NCBI GenBank assembly: GCA_021772025.1
Contig: JAETNT010000024.1
Location: forward strand, 1-55,995
DNA from: Enterocloster bolteae
GTDB taxonomy: Bacteria > Bacillota > Clostridia > Lachnospirales > Lachnospiraceae
DNA: 55,995 nt
Direction of reading: 5' to 3'
Both the position numbers and the translations under genes were made by a program. Under the pieces are notes generated by a model that saw nothing but the letters and a program-made list of their open reading frames with translations, had not been told where the DNA came from and made no database searches. Each line of letters begins with the position of its first letter. Position 1 is the first letter of the stretch. Positions 26,303 to 34,299 of the stretch are shown here, in pieces.

Positions 26303-27286
26303 ATGTTTGATGTTGTAGCTTTAGGTGAGCTTCTTATTGATTTTACACAGAATGGTTTGAGTGAACAGGGGAATGGCCTGTTTGAGGCCAATCCGGGAGG
26401 AGCGCCCTGCAATGTTTTAGCCATGCTTGCAAAGCTTGGAAAAAAGACAGCCTTTATCGGCAAGGTAGGAGATGACTTTTTTGGACGGATGCTGGCGGAA
26501 ACCATTCGGGAAGTCGGAATTGACGACAGCAACTTGGTTTATGACCACGAGATTCATACCACTCTGGCACTGGTTCATACCTTTGCGGACGGGGACAGGG
26601 ACTTTTCATTTTACCGCAATCCGGGAGCAGATATGATGCTTTCTCAGCAGGAAGTGGATATGGGAATGGTGACAGATACCAGGCTGTTCCATTTTGGCAC
26701 CCTGTCCATGACCCATGAGGGCATTCGGGAAGCTACCAAAGCGGCAGTTTTGGAGGCCAGGAAAAACGGCGTTCTAATCAGCTTTGATCCCAACTTGCGT
26801 CCGCCGCTGTGGGAGAGCTTGGAGGACGCAAAAGAACAGGTGCGCTGGGGTCTGGGCCAGTGTGACATTTTAAAGATTTCGGATAATGAAATCCAGTGGC
26901 TTACCGGTGAAGAAAGCTATACCGAAGGAGTAAAAAAGATCCGCAAGGAATTTTCCATTCCGCTGATTTTGGTATCCATGGGCCGAGACGGAAGCCGGGC
27001 TTACTACCAGAAAGATGAGACAGAAAATGGAACGGGAATTATTGTAGAGGAAAAGCCTTTTATCCAGGAAAATACCATTGAGACTACCGGAGCGGGAGAT
27101 ACTTTCTGCGCTTGCGTGCTTAACTATGTTCTGGATCACGGCCTGGAGAACTTAAGTGTAGAAGGACTGAAAGAAATGCTTACGTTTGCTAACGCCGCCG
27201 CCTCACTGATTACCACCAGAAAAGGTGCTTTAAGGGTTATGCCAGAGCGGGAAGAAGTAGAAAGGCTCATTGCGGAGAGAGGATAA
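26303..27286 (+). CDS. scrK: PfkB-family carbohydrate kinase, probable fructokinase
   Basis: The 327-residue ribokinase-fold sugar kinase starts VVALGELLIDF and carries NPGGAPCNVLAMLAKLG (substrate lid region), DPNLRPPLWES and the C-terminal anion-hole/base motif TTGAGDTFCACVL (about 259-271), where the Asp is catalytic. The N-terminal and NLRPPLW blocks match bacterial fructokinases, which would phosphorylate fructose released from sucrose or raffinose. That complements the alpha-galactosidases at 13.6-18.1 kb, although no sucrase is present here. RBS AAGGAGG. Monocistronic, with its own promoter. Confidence 0.85.
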   Translation: MFDVVALGELLIDFTQNGLSEQGNGLFEANPGGAPCNVLAMLAKLGKKTAFIGKVGDDFFGRMLAETIREVGIDDSNLVYDHEIHTTLALVHTFADGDRDFSFYRNPGADMMLSQQEVDMGMVTDTRLFHFGTLSMTHEGIREATKAAVLEARKNGVLISFDPNLRPPLWESLEDAKEQVRWGLGQCDILKISDNEIQWLTGEESYTEGVKKIRKEFSIPLILVSMGRDGSRAYYQKDETENGTGIIVEEKPFIQENTIETTGAGDTFCACVLNYVLDHGLENLSVEGLKEMLTFANAAASLITTRKGALRVMPEREEVERLIAERG

Positions 27287-27306
27287 AATTTGCAATCGAA
27301 TTGACA

Positions 27307-27352
27307 TGCCCTCAGTAGACAAGGACGTGTATATCCTTGTCCATTGAGGGCA
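27307..27352. other. long hairpin between convergent genes
   Basis: TGCCCTCA (27307-27314) pairs with TGAGGGCA (27345-27352), and inside it GACAAGG (27318-27324) pairs with CCTTGTC (27335-27341). It has no T-tract on either side, so it may be a factor-assisted bidirectional terminator or a remnant of a small element. Confidence 0.6.
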
Positions 27353-27372
27353 ACAAAAGGGCTGAAAACAAG

Positions 27373-28053
27373 TTAATCAAATAATTTTCCATAAATTTCT
27401 TCAACTAAAGAATCCACATAAGCCGGATCGGGAAGATCATGATTGGTAATCAGATAGTCCTGGATTAGTTCATATCTCTTTAAGCTTAACTCCTCAGGGG
27501 AGAGTGACCGGGAAACGCTTCCAAGAGCCCGCTCCAGATCCTGAGCACTATAAGTATCTAAAAACCAGCGAATGATATTTTCTGTGCGCTCCCTTTCTTC
27601 TGCCACTTGAGGCAGAAATGCCTTAGCAGACAGAGTGGTTTTCACCCCTACTGCAAGAGCGCCTGCGGCAATAGCGGTCAAAGCGATTTTTGCTACCATA
27701 GTAAGGGGGATAACGGACATCCAGCATAGAACCGATCCCACGGCGGCAATGCCGCCTACCAGATAAAAAGCAGATGCAGAGGACTTCATATCATCATAGC
27801 GCTGGGCCGCATCTACATAAACGCCAGGATGGACGTAGGACTTTTTGGCAAGCTCCTGCTCCTGAACAGAGGCGGGACTGTCAGATAAAATTGCATGGCT
27901 TTCCAAGCTGCCGCTTGAGAAAGTTTCCGCTGTATCCTCTTCTTTTTTCTTCATTTTATAAGCTTCTTCAGATTCGTATAAAGGGCCGCCGCAGTCGGTG
28001 CAGGCAGTAATTCCCTCAACAAATTCCATATCGCATTTTGGACAGTAAGGCAT
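27373..28053 (-). CDS. zinc-ribbon membrane protein of unknown function
   Basis: The 226-residue protein starts with a zinc ribbon (MPYCPKCDMEFVEGITACTD, continuing with a CTDCGG knuckle), then has a variable acidic linker. Two adjacent hydrophobic segments follow (about 95-140), and the C-terminal part is helical and predicted cytoplasmic. I chose the ATG at 28053 because AGGAG lies upstream and the ribbon begins there. The family is common in clostridia, but I know no established function. It converges on the fructokinase gene, separated by the hairpin at 27307-27352. Confidence 0.72.
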   Translation of the reverse strand: MPYCPKCDMEFVEGITACTDCGGPLYESEEAYKMKKKEEDTAETFSSGSLESHAILSDSPASVQEQELAKKSYVHPGVYVDAAQRYDDMKSSASAFYLVGGIAAVGSVLCWMSVIPLTMVAKIALTAIAAGALAVGVKTTLSAKAFLPQVAEERERTENIIRWFLDTYSAQDLERALGSVSRSLSPEELSLKRYELIQDYLITNHDLPDPAYVDSLVEEIYGKLFD

Positions 28054-28245
28054 AGTATAATCTCCTGATAGAATAATGGTGCAGCCAAGAATGACTAACA
28101 TTATTAATCATAGCATCAATAACACATTTTTTCAATCAATACGTATCACATTTTTACATTTGCCCCGGTTTTTCTTCTGGCAAAAAGTCCGTATTTATGG
28201 TACAATAGGAAAACATATCGAAATGTATCAGAAGAGGAATGGTTG

Positions 28246-29994
28246 ATGAAAACAAGTAAGATTTTAAAACGATTTATCCCATATTACAGAAAATATACAG
28301 GTATCCTGTTTATGGATTTATTTTGTGCGTCTTTGACCACTATCTGTGAGATGGTATTTCCACTGATTTTACGCTATATTACCAATGAAGGAATGAGGGA
28401 TTTGGCTTCTCTGACCGTGGATGTCGTGGGAAAGGCCGCCCTTTTGTATTTGGTACTCCGGATTATTGACGGAATCGCCTTTTTTTATATGGCTTATACC
28501 GGCCATATCATGGGTGCAAAAATTGAAACCGACATGAGAAGAGATGCATTTGGGCACTTACAAAAGCTGTCCGACAGCTATTACAGCAACACCAAGGTGG
28601 GCCAGATTATGTCCCGGATAACCAGTGATTTGTTTGATATTACAGAATTTTCTCATCACTGCCCTGAGGAGTTTTTTATCGCTTTTGTAAAGATTGCAGT
28701 ATCATTTTTCATTTTGTCCCGGATTAACCTGCTTTTGACCGTGATTATTTTTGTATTTATTCCGATTATGACTGTTTCCTGTACCTACTTTAATCTACGG
28801 GTCCGCAAGGCTTTTAAGGAACAGAGAAATCATGTAGGTGAATTAAATGCCCGGATAGAGGACAGCCTTTTAGGAAACAGGGTCGTGAGGGCCTTTGCCA
28901 ACGAGGATGTGGAGATTGAGAAATTTCAGAGAGACAATCTGGATTTCCTGGATATTAAAAAGATGACATACTTTTATATGGCATCCTTTCAGGATACGGT
29001 GCGGATTTTTGACGGAATCATGTACCTGGTGGTGATTCTGGCAGGCGGCATTTTTATGGTAAAGGGGCTGATTGTTCCGGGGGATTTGGTAGCCTATACG
29101 CTGTATGTTACCACTTTGTTGGCAACTATCCGGCGGATTATTGAGTTTGCCGAGCAGTTTCAGCGGGGAATTACCGGCGTGGAACGGTTTGTGGAGATTA
29201 TGGATGCGGAGATTGACATTTTTGACGAAGAGGGAGCCCGGCCTTTAGAGGATGTTCAGGGTGAGATCCGCTTTGATAAAGTAAGTTTTGAGTATCCCGA
29301 CGACCATAACGAGGTATTGGATACCATTGATCTGACTATTAAGAAGGGAGAAAAGGTGGCTTTGGTAGGCCCGTCCGGAGGGGGAAAAACGACTCTCTGC
29401 AACCTGATTCCCAGATTTTATGACACTACCAGCGGAACTATATCCATTGACGGTCAGGATATCCGCCATGTAACATTAAAGAGCCTGCGTTCCAATGTTG
29501 GAGTGGTGCAGCAGGATGTATACTTGTTTTCCGGAACCGTAGCGGAAAATATTGCCTACGGAAAGCCCGGGGCTGCCAGGGAGGAGATTATAGAGGCGGC
29601 AAAGATGGCAGGAGCCCACGACTTTGTCATGGATTTAAAGGACGGTTATGATACCTATGTAGGCGAGCGGGGAGTAAAACTGTCAGGAGGACAGAAGCAG
29701 CGGCTTAGCATTGCAAGAGTATTTTTAAAGAATCCGTCTATTCTGCTGTTGGATGAAGCTACTTCCGCTTTAGATAATGAAAGCGAGTACTTGGTATCCC
29801 GTTCTTTGGACAAGCTGGCGGAAGGAAGAACTACTCTTACTATTGCCCATCGGCTTTCTACCATTCGAAATGCAGACCGGATTTTAGTGCTTTCCGGAAA
29901 TCACATTGTGGAGGAAGGAAATCACCAATCCCTTATGGAAAAAAGGGGGATGTACTATCAGCTTTATACATCCGCCAATCAGATAAATGGATAA
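28246..29994 (+). CDS. ABC transporter, fused permease and ATPase (type IV exporter fold)
   Basis: The 582-residue half-transporter has six N-terminal membrane segments (about 15-300) followed by an ATPase with Walker A GPSGGGKTTLC, Q-loop VVQQDVYLF, signature LSGGQKQRLSIAR, Walker B ILLLDEATSALD and switch His in TIAHRLSTI. It probably works as a homodimer, as no partner is encoded beside it, exporting lipids, peptides or drugs. The ATG at 28246 is preferred over a TTG three bases earlier. A TACAAT at 28201-28206 may be its -10 box. Confidence 0.93.
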   Translation: MKTSKILKRFIPYYRKYTGILFMDLFCASLTTICEMVFPLILRYITNEGMRDLASLTVDVVGKAALLYLVLRIIDGIAFFYMAYTGHIMGAKIETDMRRDAFGHLQKLSDSYYSNTKVGQIMSRITSDLFDITEFSHHCPEEFFIAFVKIAVSFFILSRINLLLTVIIFVFIPIMTVSCTYFNLRVRKAFKEQRNHVGELNARIEDSLLGNRVVRAFANEDVEIEKFQRDNLDFLDIKKMTYFYMASFQDTVRIFDGIMYLVVILAGGIFMVKGLIVPGDLVAYTLYVTTLLATIRRIIEFAEQFQRGITGVERFVEIMDAEIDIFDEEGARPLEDVQGEIRFDKVSFEYPDDHNEVLDTIDLTIKKGEKVALVGPSGGGKTTLCNLIPRFYDTTSGTISIDGQDIRHVTLKSLRSNVGVVQQDVYLFSGTVAENIAYGKPGAAREEIIEAAKMAGAHDFVMDLKDGYDTYVGERGVKLSGGQKQRLSIARVFLKNPSILLLDEATSALDNESEYLVSRSLDKLAEGRTTLTIAHRLSTIRNADRILVLSGNHIVEEGNHQSLMEKRGMYYQLYTSANQING

Positions 29995-30009
29995 AAGGAG
30001 AAAAAATTC

Positions 30010-30882
30010 ATGAAGATTGCGATTGTTACGGACAGCAACAGCGGCATTACACAGGCCCAGGCCGGAGAGCTGGGGATTTCTGTCCTCCCCATGCCCTTTA
30101 TGATTGACGGGGAAACCTATTTTGAAGATATTACCCTGACTCAGGAGCAGTTTTATGAGAAGCTTGCCCAAGACGCGGATATTTCTACTTCTCAGCCCTC
30201 TCCGGAGTCGGTTACGGATCTTTGGGACAGCCTGTTAAAAGAATATGATGAAATTGTCCATATCCCCATGTCCAGCTCCCTTTCCGGCTCTTGCCAGACA
30301 GCAATGATGCTGGCTGAAGACTATGAAGGCAGGGTACATGTGGTTAACAACCAGAGGATTTCTGTTACTCAGCGCCAGTCGGCTCTGGATGCTCTGGAAA
30401 TGGCAAAAAACGGATATTCTGCCTCGCAGATTAAAGAAAAGCTGGAAAAAACCAAGGCGGATAGTATTATTTTTATTACCTTGGATACATTAAAATACTT
30501 AAAAAAGGGCGGGCGGATTACCCCGGCAGCGGCGGCCCTGGGAACCCTGCTCCGCATTAAACCGGTGTTGATTATTGAAGGGGGCAAGTTGGATGCCTTT
30601 TCCAAAGCCCGGACTGCCAAGCAGGCAAAAGCAACCATGCTTACCGCCCTTGCCCACGAGATGGATGTGCGCCTTGGGGACAAGAATGCTAAGCATATGA
30701 ACCTGCAGATTGCCCATACGGCCAACTGGGAAGCGGCAGAGGAATTGAAAAAGGAGATGGAGAGCCTTTATCCAGGGGCGCCTGTCCACATGGATCCATT
30801 GTCCTTAAGCATTGCCTGCCATATCGGGCCGGGTTCTCTGGCAGTGGCCTGCACAAAGATGCTGGATATGGGGAAGCTTTAA
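30010..30882 (+). CDS. DegV-family fatty-acid-binding protein
   Basis: The 290-residue two-domain protein has the family start KIAIVTDSNSGI, the STSQPSPE block (about 60-67), and HIPMSSSLSGSCQTA. These line the fatty-acid pocket in DegV/FakB proteins, which present fatty acids to the FakA kinase. No fakA gene is present here. It lies 15 bases after the ABC transporter and 18 bases before the histidine kinase, so co-transcription is likely. RBS AAAAGGAG. Confidence 0.9.
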   Translation: MKIAIVTDSNSGITQAQAGELGISVLPMPFMIDGETYFEDITLTQEQFYEKLAQDADISTSQPSPESVTDLWDSLLKEYDEIVHIPMSSSLSGSCQTAMMLAEDYEGRVHVVNNQRISVTQRQSALDALEMAKNGYSASQIKEKLEKTKADSIIFITLDTLKYLKKGGRITPAAAALGTLLRIKPVLIIEGGKLDAFSKARTAKQAKATMLTALAHEMDVRLGDKNAKHMNLQIAHTANWEAAEELKKEMESLYPGAPVHMDPLSLSIACHIGPGSLAVACTKMLDMGKL

Positions 30883-30900
30883 AAGAAGAAGGGACGACAG

Positions 30901-32349
30901 ATGATTCTGTGGATGAAAAAACAATGGAAAAGCTGGCCGCCTACTTTCAGTGTGGCTGTGCCTTTTATACTGGTCATATTGGCAGTAGGTACCTTTCCCA
31001 TGCTGATACAGGGAAGGATTCTTTCAGGGTCGGTACGGCAGAATCAAATTGACAGTCGGCGCAGCGAAGTACTGAACCAGTGTCAGATTATAAGCAGTAA
31101 AATGACAAGATCCGGTTATTTTCTGCCGGAGTATAAAAATACTTCTATTAATATGGAGATGGAGATTACGGCCGATATTTTTAACGGCCGTATCGTCATT
31201 GTAGATAAAAATTACCGGATTGTAATGGATACTTTTGATCTGTCAGAGGGCCGGATGCATGTTGCAGAGGAAGTAATCCGCTGCTTTCAAGGCGAAACCA
31301 GCAATATTTATAATGAAGAAAAAAATTACTTTGCCCAGACCATTCCCATCTATAACGATTTGGTAGAAAAACGGATTGACGGGGTTATGGTAGTTACTGC
31401 CTCCACGGAAAATCTTACCTCCATAGAAACATCCCTTGGCGAGCGGTCCCGATTTTTTAATTTGATCGCCCTTTGTGTAATTGCTGTAGTGGCTCTGGCG
31501 CTTACCAGGCTCTTGCTTCTGCCTTTCCGGAACCTTATCGGGATGCTGGATAAAGTAGCGGACGGATACATTGATACGGATATCCGGGAGAATACTTATC
31601 TGGAAACCCAGAAAATATCGGGGGCGGTAAGACGAACCATCCGGAAGCTGAAGGCTGTGGATCAGTCCAGACAGGAATTTGTATCCAATGTATCCCATGA
31701 GTTAAAAACTCCTATTACTTCAATTCGGGTGCTGGCGGATTCCCTGATGGGAATGGAGGAAGTTCCCATAGAGCTGTACCAGGAATTTATGCAGGATATT
31801 TCCGACGAGATTGACAGAGAGAGCAAAATTATTGATGATCTTCTGTCCTTGGTTAAAATGGATAAGTCGGCAGCGGAGATGAATATTTCTCAGGTAAGTA
31901 TTAATGAACTTTTGGGATTGATATTAAAGCGTATCCGTCCTATTGCCGAAAAACGGAATATTGAATTAATTCTGGAGAGCATCCGGGAGGTAAGCGCCGA
32001 GGTAGACGAAGTGAAGCTGTCTCTGGCATTAAACAACCTTGTAGAAAATGCAGTAAAATACAATGTGGAGGACGGCTGGGTACGGGTGACCCTAGATGCG
32101 GATCATAAATATTTTTATATCAAGGTTTCCGACTCGGGGATTGGGATTCCGGAAGAATTTCAGGAACATATTTTTGAACGATTTTATCGGGTGGATAAGG
32201 CCCGATCCAGAGAAACCGGGGGAACCGGCTTAGGGCTTGCTATTACTAAAAGCGTAATTTTGATGCACCAGGGAAATATCAAGGTAGAAAGCAGGCAGGG
32301 GGAGGGCACTGCTTTTACGGTGCGGATTCCTTTAACCTACATTGTGTAA
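30901..32349 (+). CDS. membrane sensor histidine kinase without an adjacent response regulator
   Basis: The 482-residue kinase has two membrane segments (about 17-38 and 182-205) around an extracytoplasmic sensor of about 140 residues. A HAMP linker follows, then the phospho-acceptor H266 in FVSNVSHELKTPITS and an ATPase domain with NLVENAVKY, DSGIGIP and GGTGLGLAI. In related genomes such kinases follow a response regulator gene, but here the upstream gene is degV. A GerMN lipoprotein gene follows 17 bases later, which is the usual downstream partner. The regulator must be elsewhere or have been lost. Confidence 0.92.
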   Translation: MILWMKKQWKSWPPTFSVAVPFILVILAVGTFPMLIQGRILSGSVRQNQIDSRRSEVLNQCQIISSKMTRSGYFLPEYKNTSINMEMEITADIFNGRIVIVDKNYRIVMDTFDLSEGRMHVAEEVIRCFQGETSNIYNEEKNYFAQTIPIYNDLVEKRIDGVMVVTASTENLTSIETSLGERSRFFNLIALCVIAVVALALTRLLLLPFRNLIGMLDKVADGYIDTDIRENTYLETQKISGAVRRTIRKLKAVDQSRQEFVSNVSHELKTPITSIRVLADSLMGMEEVPIELYQEFMQDISDEIDRESKIIDDLLSLVKMDKSAAEMNISQVSINELLGLILKRIRPIAEKRNIELILESIREVSAEVDEVKLSLALNNLVENAVKYNVEDGWVRVTLDADHKYFYIKVSDSGIGIPEEFQEHIFERFYRVDKARSRETGGTGLGLAITKSVILMHQGNIKVESRQGEGTAFTVRIPLTYIV

Positions 32350-32366
32350 CGGACGGGAGGCTGATC

Positions 32367-33287
32367 ATGAGACGGATTTGGATGGCCGTTTTCTGTCTGG
32401 CTTTGCTGTTTTTGACAGGGGGCTGCAAGGGCAGGCAGGAAATGGCAGAGACAGAAGGGGTATATCAAATTTATTATCTAAATTCCTCCGGAACCAAGTT
32501 GCTTCCAACAGAGTATCAGGCCCAGTCAGAGGATACGGCGGGACTCATTGAGGAATTGACGGCACAATTTATCCAGGTACCGGCAGATTTTGACGGTCAA
32601 ACAGCTCTGGGGGAAAAGGTAGAGCTGCAAAAGTGTGTTCTGGATGGAAATGTGCTGTATTTGTACTTTGACGGAAATTATATGCTAATGAGTTCTGCCA
32701 GGGAGATCCTATGCCGGGCAAGCCTGGCCAAGGTGTTTACTCAGATCGCCGGGGTGGATTATATTAGTATCTACAGTGGGGAACAGCCTATTATGGATTC
32801 AAACGGAACTCCGGTGGGGATGCTTACGGCATCAGATTTTGTAGAAAGCATCAGCGATGTCAATACTTTTGAGGAATCGGAACTTACCTTGTATTTTGCA
32901 GACAGCACCGGGGAGTATTTAAAAGCAGAAAAACGGCAGGTGATCCATAGCATGAATACCTCCCTGGAAAGACTGGTGGTGGAGCAGCTGATTGCCGGAC
33001 CGGCGGTGGAAGGGCTTCAGGCCACATTACTTCCGGATACCAAAATTTTAAATATTTCTGTAACCGATAATGTGTGTTATATAAATTTTGACGCCGCTTT
33101 TTTAAATAATACTCTGGATGTAAAAGAATATATTCCAGTGTATTCCATCGTCAACAGCCTGACGGAAAACGCCGGAATCAGCCGGGTACAGTTTACAGTC
33201 AACGGGGCAAATGAAGGGATGTTGAAAGAGGTATTTTCTATTAACGGAGCGTTTGAGCGGAATGTAGATTTAATCGGGACAGACTGA
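32367..33287 (+). CDS. lipoprotein with two GerMN domains
   Basis: The 306-residue exported lipoprotein has a signal peptide ending in a lipobox (FLTGGCKG, Cys about 20) and two tandem GerMN domains (about 75-150 and 205-290; VLYLYFDGNY and VCYINFDAAFLNN are the matching strands). GerMN domains occur in the spore-germination protein GerM and in lipoproteins linked to two-component systems. It follows the histidine kinase and may modulate its sensing. RBS GGGAGG. Confidence 0.83.
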   Translation: MRRIWMAVFCLALLFLTGGCKGRQEMAETEGVYQIYYLNSSGTKLLPTEYQAQSEDTAGLIEELTAQFIQVPADFDGQTALGEKVELQKCVLDGNVLYLYFDGNYMLMSSAREILCRASLAKVFTQIAGVDYISIYSGEQPIMDSNGTPVGMLTASDFVESISDVNTFEESELTLYFADSTGEYLKAEKRQVIHSMNTSLERLVVEQLIAGPAVEGLQATLLPDTKILNISVTDNVCYINFDAAFLNNTLDVKEYIPVYSIVNSLTENAGISRVQFTVNGANEGMLKEVFSINGAFERNVDLIGTD

Positions 33288-33316
33288 ATCGCGAAATAGT
33301 CCGGGAGGTGAAGACT

Positions 33317-34297
33317 GTGCAGACACTGAATGAGGATTTAAAAAACAGAAGTTTTCGAACCGTTTATCTTTTATTCGGAGAGGAAAGCTTTTTAAAAAAA
33401 AGTTATAAGAACCGGCTGAAAGACGCTATTACCGGCGGTGATACCATAAATTACCATTATTATGAAGGAAAGGGCCTTAATATTGATGAAATTATAGGAC
33501 TGGCGGAAACCATGCCCTTTTTTGCGGACAAAAGGCTGATTCTCATTGAGGACAGCGGTTTTTTTAAAAGTGCGTCTGACCAGATGGCCGCTTATATTCC
33601 GGATATTCCGAAAAGCACCTGTCTGCTGTTTGTGGAGTCTGAGGTAGACAAACGGAGCAGGATGTATAAGGCTGTAAAAAAAGCAGGGTATGCCGCTGAA
33701 CTGAATCATCAGGATCATGCCCAATTAGCAAAATGGGCTGCCGGAATTCTGACAAAAGAAGGGCGGAGGATTACCGGCCATACCATGGATTTGTTTTTAA
33801 GCAAAACCGGTGAGGACATGGAGAATATCCGGATGGAACTGGAAAAGCTTATTAGCTATACCTGGGGAAGGGATGTGATTACGGATCAGGATGTAGAGGA
33901 AATTTCCACGGCCCAGGCAAGCAACAAGATATTTGATATGATCTCGGCTTTGGCTGCCAGGCAGACCAGAAAGGCTGTCGATTTGTATCAGGATCTTCTG
34001 ACCCTGAAAGAACCGCCTATGAGGATCCTTTTCCTTATTGCCAGACAGTTTAACCAGATCCTTCAGGTAAAGGAACTGGCCGCAAAAGGGATGGATAAAG
34101 GAGCCATTGCAGGCAGACTTAAGATACAGCCGTTTGTAGTGGGGAGGATACTGCCTCAGACCAGGGCTTTTTCCGGGGAGCAGATACTTTCCTATGTGGA
34201 GCTTTGTGCCCAGATGGAAGAGGATGTAAAGACCGGGCGGCTTTCGGACCGTCTGGCAGTGGAATTGCTATTGACAAAGGAGTATGGGGAAAACTGA
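33317..34297 (+). CDS. holA: DNA polymerase III delta subunit (clamp-loader)
   Basis: The 326-residue clamp-loader subunit begins MQTLNEDLKNRSFRTVYLLF and carries FGEESFLKK, MPFFADKRLILIED and the C-terminal helical collar (FLIARQFNQILQVKELA). It opens the beta clamp during replication. The GTG at 33317 is chosen because GGGAGG (33303-33308) lies eight bases upstream; an earlier in-frame GTG overlaps that RBS. Stop and comEC start are only two bases apart. The holA-rpsT region is a conserved clostridial order, here with holA before comEC. Confidence 0.92.
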   Translation: MQTLNEDLKNRSFRTVYLLFGEESFLKKSYKNRLKDAITGGDTINYHYYEGKGLNIDEIIGLAETMPFFADKRLILIEDSGFFKSASDQMAAYIPDIPKSTCLLFVESEVDKRSRMYKAVKKAGYAAELNHQDHAQLAKWAAGILTKEGRRITGHTMDLFLSKTGEDMENIRMELEKLISYTWGRDVITDQDVEEISTAQASNKIFDMISALAARQTRKAVDLYQDLLTLKEPPMRILFLIARQFNQILQVKELAAKGMDKGAIAGRLKIQPFVVGRILPQTRAFSGEQILSYVELCAQMEEDVKTGRLSDRLAVELLLTKEYGEN

Positions 34298-34299
34298 AT

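Noticed and set aside
27335..27365. Similarity of TTGTCCATTGAGGGCAACA to 36736-36757
   Set aside because: About 20 of 22 bases match, but the second copy overlaps the comEC stop and has no hairpin. Chance matches of this quality are expected in a window this long.
33308..33316. Upstream GTG start for holA
   Set aside because: It overlaps the AGG of the RBS, leaving no space for ribosome binding; the GTG at 33317 has ideal spacing.
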